A model generated the notes under the pieces. It was not told the DNA's origin, ran no database searches, and saw only the letters and a list, made by a program, of their open reading frames with translations. This document shows positions 60,770 through 64,000 of a DNA stretch of 64,000 bases, in pieces. This DNA is from an uncultured Pelagibacteraceae bacterium (GTDB taxonomy: Bacteria > Pseudomonadota > Alphaproteobacteria > Pelagibacterales > Pelagibacteraceae). The DNA lies in assembly GCA_902555275.1 (NCBI GenBank), contig CACDRY010000003.1, forward strand, positions 1 to 64,000, in the 5' to 3' direction. Within the stretch, counting starts at the first letter, position 1. Each line of letters opens with the position of its first letter. Made by a program: the position numbers and the translations under genes.

Positions 60770-61819
60770 ATGGCTAATATAAAATTTACTGGAGTTCATA
60801 AATCATTTGGATCAAATAAAATAATTACAGACTTTAATTTAATGGGCAAGGATGACGAATTTCTTGTGTTAGTTGGACCATCTGGTTGTGGAAAATCTAC
60901 CTTATTAAGAATGATCGCAGGTTTAGAAAAAATTGACGAGGGAGAAATTTTCATTAATGACCAAAAAATTAATGATCTTCACCCTTCAAAAAGACAGACG
61001 GCAATGGTTTTTCAGTCTTATGCTTTGTACCCTCATATGAATGTATATGAGAATATGTCATTTGGTTTAAAAATTGAAAAAAAATCTAAAGATGAAATTG
61101 AGTCAAAAGTAATGCAAGCTGCAAAAATTTTAAAAATCGAAGAGCTTTTAGAGAGAAAACCCAAACAACTTTCAGGAGGACAGAGACAAAGGGTTGCTAT
61201 CGGTAGAGCAATTACAAGAAATCCAAAAATATTTTTATTTGATGAACCTCTATCAAATTTAGATGCAGCATTGAGAGCTGAAATGAGAGTAGAAATTTCA
61301 AAATTACACAATCAAATTAAAACAAATATGATATATGTAACTCATGATCAAGTTGAAGCTATGACCCTCGCTGATAGGATCGTAATATTAAATCTTGGAA
61401 ATATAGAACAAGTAGGAACTCCAGATGAAATTTATAATAATCCATCTAATATTTTTGTAGCACAGTTTATCGGAACTCCAAAAATGAATATTTTACCATT
61501 AAACTCAGAGAGTATAGTTTCAGATAATAAAATAAATTTTTTAGGAAATGAAATTACTTTTGCACAAACTAAATTCGACAAAAAAAATTATTTCTTAGGG
61601 ATAAGACCAGAACATTTTAATGTTTCAAATGGCTCGGAATTTAAATTTAAACCTAAAATTGATCTAGTAGAAAATTTAGGAAACGAGAAAATAGTCTACA
61701 TGAGTAATGATAACTTGGAACTCAGCGCAAAAATATCTAGCCAAGTTGATTTTCAAAGCGAGCTTAATTTTGATTCAAAAGATATTTTTATATTTGATGA
61801 ACACGGAAGTAGAATTTAA
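60770..61819 (+). CDS. ABC transporter ATP-binding protein, MalK/UgpC family
   Basis: 349 residues. Walker A VGPSGCGKST (about 37-46), Q-loop MVFQSYALYPHMNV, signature LSGGQRQRVAIGRAI, Walker B IFLFDEPLSNLDAALR, switch His in YVTHDQVEAMTL and C-terminal GIRPEHFNV regulatory part. Being the fourth subunit of the binding protein/permease set at 53339-56517, it lies on the opposite strand behind the divergent promoter. The AAATCACTTTT after it repeats one half of the 56585 hairpin. Confidence 0.93.
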   Translation: MANIKFTGVHKSFGSNKIITDFNLMGKDDEFLVLVGPSGCGKSTLLRMIAGLEKIDEGEIFINDQKINDLHPSKRQTAMVFQSYALYPHMNVYENMSFGLKIEKKSKDEIESKVMQAAKILKIEELLERKPKQLSGGQRQRVAIGRAITRNPKIFLFDEPLSNLDAALRAEMRVEISKLHNQIKTNMIYVTHDQVEAMTLADRIVILNLGNIEQVGTPDEIYNNPSNIFVAQFIGTPKMNILPLNSESIVSDNKINFLGNEITFAQTKFDKKNYFLGIRPEHFNVSNGSEFKFKPKIDLVENLGNEKIVYMSNDNLELSAKISSQVDFQSELNFDSKDIFIFDEHGSRI

Positions 61820-61853
61820 ATCACTTTTTGAGCTTGACCGTTGTTAAATTAAG

Positions 61854-62753
61854 ATGAACTGGATAGTTGTTACAATTATAGCTGCATTTTTTCAGAACCT
61901 AAGATCTTCTTTTCAGAAAAAAATTAATAAAGAGGTCTCCACTATTGCATCGACTTACGTAAGATTTTCTTTTGCATTACCTTTAGCATTAATTTTTTTT
62001 TTTATATATTTTAGAGACTTTTCTATTTTAGTAGAAGTGATTAACCAGCCTGGTTTTTTGGTTGATGTTACAATGGCATCAATTTTTCAAGTAATATTTA
62101 CATTTGTCCTACTGTATCTTTTTAAGTTTTCAAACTTTGTTGTTGGTACTTCTTTAAGTAAAACTGAGGTTGTGCAAGTTGCAATATTTGAATATTTAAT
62201 ACTTAATGAAAAGCTTAGCAAACTAGGGATAAGTGGAATTATAATTTCAACATTAGGAGTAATAATCTTAAATATTAAAGATTTAAAATTATTTTTACGA
62301 AACATATTTTCAAAAACTACATTCATAGGGTTAATATCAGGCTTATTTTTGGCTTTAAGTATTGTTTATTTTAGATCTGCTGCTTTATCTTTGGAGAACT
62401 TCAACTCAAACTTTGAAAAAGTAATATCAACTTTATTATTTGGACTTTTGATACCAACTATAATTTTAACTATTTATCTTTTATTATTTGAAAAAAAAGA
62501 ATTTAAAAAACTTTATAACGATAAATACGATTGTATGTTAATTGGGATCGGTGGATTTTTTGCCTCTTTATCTTGGTTTTATGCTTTTACATTAATACAA
62601 GCCTCATTCGTTAGAGCAGTTGGACAAATCGAATTATTATTCAGTTACTTTTCCTCAAGATATTTCTTCAAAGAAAAAGTAAGAGTTACAGAAATAATTG
62701 GTATAATAATATTTGTTTTTGGGGTTACAATTTTACTATTTTCTAGAATCTGA
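61854..62753 (+). CDS. DMT/EamA-family transporter
   Basis: 299 residues with about ten membrane segments in two EamA halves (first half ending LNIKDLKLFLRN, second starting FIGLISGLFLALSIVYFRSAAL). FVVGTSLSKTEVVQVAIFEYLILNEKLSK is the typical repeat end. Unlike the 16752 paralogue its N-terminus resembles the RhaT/YicL-type, with FFQNLRSSFQKKINKE. Substrate unknown. Its end is 5 bases from the convergent HisD-family gene. Confidence 0.82.
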   Translation: MNWIVVTIIAAFFQNLRSSFQKKINKEVSTIASTYVRFSFALPLALIFFFIYFRDFSILVEVINQPGFLVDVTMASIFQVIFTFVLLYLFKFSNFVVGTSLSKTEVVQVAIFEYLILNEKLSKLGISGIIISTLGVIILNIKDLKLFLRNIFSKTTFIGLISGLFLALSIVYFRSAALSLENFNSNFEKVISTLLFGLLIPTIILTIYLLLFEKKEFKKLYNDKYDCMLIGIGGFFASLSWFYAFTLIQASFVRAVGQIELLFSYFSSRYFFKEKVRVTEIIGIIIFVFGVTILLFSRI

Positions 62754-62758
62754 CTTAA

Positions 62759-64000
62759 TTAATTTTGAAATCCATATTTTCTAAGTCTAACATCCCCTGT
62801 TCTTGCATGTGCCTCCATTCCTTCATATCTTGAAATTCTAGCACAAGCTGCACCCACTTCTTTAGTAGACTCTTTAGTCATTCTTTGAAAACTCAATGTT
62901 TTAATGAATTTTCCTACAAATAAACCACCTGTATATTTTCCTGCACCTTTTGTTGGTAAAATATGATTGGTTCCTGAGCATTTATCTCCATATGCAACTG
63001 TAGTTTCCTCTCCAATAAATAATGATCCGTAGTTTTTTAATCGGTCATGAAACCATTGAAGGTTTTTAGTTTGAATTTCTAAATGTTCAGGTGCGTATTC
63101 ATCACTAATTTTTGCCAATTCTTCGTCTGTATCGCATAAAATAACTTCACCATAGTCTCTCCATGCAGCTCCTGAATTTTCTCTTGGTAAATCTGGTAAA
63201 TCTTCAATTAATTCTGGAACTCTTTGGATTACATAATCTGCTAATTTTTTACTTTTTGTAAATAACCAGGCTGGAGAATTATAACCATGCTCTGCTTGTC
63301 CGACTAAATCAAAAGCAACTAGCTCTGGGTCTGCTGTTTCATCTGCTATGACCGCAATCTCTGTTGGACCTGCAAATAGATCTATACCTACTTTGCCAAA
63401 TAAAATTCTTTTTGATTCTGCAACAAATTGGTTTCCAGGACCAACAAGCATATCTGCTGGAGCATTACCAAAAAGACCATAGGTCATTGCAGCAATAGCT
63501 TGAACTCCACCCAAATTCATTATTACATCAGCTCCGCATAAATCAGCAGTATAAACAATAGCAGGATGAACTCCAACACCAGGTTTTGGCGAACTACAAA
63601 CTATAATATTTTTAACACCAGCGACTTTAGCAGTAGTTACACTCATCACTGCAGATGCAATGTGAGCATATCTTCCTGCTGGCACGTAACATCCAGCCGT
63701 ATTAACAGGTATTAATTTTTGACCAGCAAACAAACCATCAGATAGCTCTACCTCAAAATCTTGACCATAATTTTTTAATTGTGCTTCAGCAAACTTTCTT
63801 ACTCTTTCATGTGAAAATTGAATATCATCTTTAGTTTTAGGATCTAAATTCTTTTTAATTTGCTCAATTTTTTCTCTTGTGACAATTACTTCACCTTCAT
63901 ACTTGTCAAATTTTTTTGATAATTCGATGCATCCTTCTTCTTTTGTTCTCTCAATGTCCTTTAAAATATTCTCTACAATTTCTCTAGTTTTTGTGTCATC
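62759..64000 (-). CDS. Histidinol dehydrogenase-family enzyme, sulfopropanediol 3-dehydrogenase-like (5' end cut)
   Basis: The frame is open from base 64000 down to the stop at 62759, 413 residues, so only some 20 N-terminal residues are missing. HisD-family motifs: GQAEHGYNSPAW with the zinc Gln/His, EYAPEHLEI with the catalytic Glu-His and CSGTNHILPTKGAGKYTGGLFVGKFIKTLSFQRM. The last segment (TNHxLPT..AxYTGGLxVGKFxKT) is the form seen in the HpsN group that oxidises 2,3-dihydroxypropane-1-sulfonate, not in true HisD (SNHVLPT..ARYSSGL). It would let the cell use this algal sulfonate. Histidine biosynthesis is the alternative. Confidence 0.8.
   Translation of the reverse strand, partial: DDTKTREIVENILKDIERTKEEGCIELSKKFDKYEGEVIVTREKIEQIKKNLDPKTKDDIQFSHERVRKFAEAQLKNYGQDFEVELSDGLFAGQKLIPVNTAGCYVPAGRYAHIASAVMSVTTAKVAGVKNIIVCSSPKPGVGVHPAIVYTADLCGADVIMNLGGVQAIAAMTYGLFGNAPADMLVGPGNQFVAESKRILFGKVGIDLFAGPTEIAVIADETADPELVAFDLVGQAEHGYNSPAWLFTKSKKLADYVIQRVPELIEDLPDLPRENSGAAWRDYGEVILCDTDEELAKISDEYAPEHLEIQTKNLQWFHDRLKNYGSLFIGEETTVAYGDKCSGTNHILPTKGAGKYTGGLFVGKFIKTLSFQRMTKESTKEVGAACARISRYEGMEAHARTGDVRLRKYGFQN

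Noticed and set aside
61815-61835. Repeat of AAATCACTTTT after the ATPase gene and after the MetE-like gene
   Set aside because: Only about 15 bases of AT-rich similarity at two places; too little to call a repeat family or recombination site.
1-64000. tRNA, rRNA, CRISPR, insertion sequence, phage or toxin-antitoxin genes, and riboswitches
   Set aside because: Looked for in the intergenic regions; nothing with the needed structure or motifs was found, and almost no gap is large enough.

Overview
The window is strongly AT-rich and extremely compact. Most neighbouring genes abut or overlap by a few bases (TAATG and ATGA junctions), convergent genes run into each other, and no gene-free stretch exceeds about 200 bases. 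Together with the number of high-affinity periplasmic uptake systems (two sugar ABC systems, a third CUT1-type ABC system, a tripartite tricarboxylate transporter, a TRAP transporter and a betaine/proline-type ABC system), this suggests a streamlined marine alphaproteobacterium of the SAR11/Pelagibacterales type. That assignment is inference from style and gene content. I saw no rRNA, tRNA, CRISPR array, insertion sequence or phage gene.

Layout. 1-3.8 kb: RbsABC/FrcABC-like sugar ABC transporter (ATPase cut by the window edge) with a FucU/RbsD mutarotase and a ribokinase. 3.8-10.6 kb: a rhamnonate-dehydratase-like enolase-superfamily enzyme and a PdxA-like dehydrogenase, divergent from a TctC-TctB-TctA transporter with an SDR and a ROK kinase. 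10.7-16.8 kb: a GtsABCD-like sugar ABC transporter with a XylB-like sugar 1-dehydrogenase and a Gfo/Idh/MocA enzyme. 16.8-29.6 kb: sugar-acid catabolism (UxaA, XylD-like dehydratase, hydroxyacid dehydrogenases, TRAP transporter, ketodeoxyfuconate-type dehydrogenase, FAH-family enzyme, galactarolactone-cycloisomerase-like enzyme, SMP-30 lactonase). 29.6-36.8 kb: PEP carboxylase, CcdA, a gamma-butyrobetaine-hydroxylase-like dioxygenase, HisN-like phosphatase, amidotransferase, AhpD-like protein, DUF952 protein and an atypical SMR protein.

36.8-41.1 kb: a minus-strand operon of twelve very small proteins (NTF2/SnoaL, dimeric alpha/beta-barrel-like, GYD-like, DUF1330, cupin) plus two secreted ones (a cupredoxin and an unrecognised protein). 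Nearly all have clear Shine-Dalgarno sites; I know of no described system with this composition. 41.2-44.9 kb: a sulfur cassette of sulfide:quinone oxidoreductase, persulfide dioxygenase, an unusually cysteine-rich 36-residue peptide, CysE and CysK, divergent from a 1-Cys peroxiredoxin. 45.8-52.7 kb: Asp/Glu racemase, alpha/beta hydrolase, ProX-ProV-ProW (ProW with an extra N-terminal domain), an MFS transporter and a pseudoazurin. 52.7-61.8 kb: an ABC uptake island (binding protein, two permeases, ATPase) whose associated genes are a HAD protein lacking its catalytic Asp residues, a zinc-type MetE-like protein, a bicupin and two double-NTF2-domain proteins; the substrate is unknown. The right end holds a DMT transporter and a HisD-family dehydrogenase that looks like the sulfopropanediol type, cut by the window edge.

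A theme across the window: all six periplasmic binding-protein genes are followed within about 10-50 bases by a strong hairpin, even when the cognate permease gene comes next, and most share a GAGGGAAA-type ribosome binding site. This fits high expression of binding proteins over their permeases. In the tctCBA operon the hairpin is a perfect terminator lying inside the tctB reading frame.
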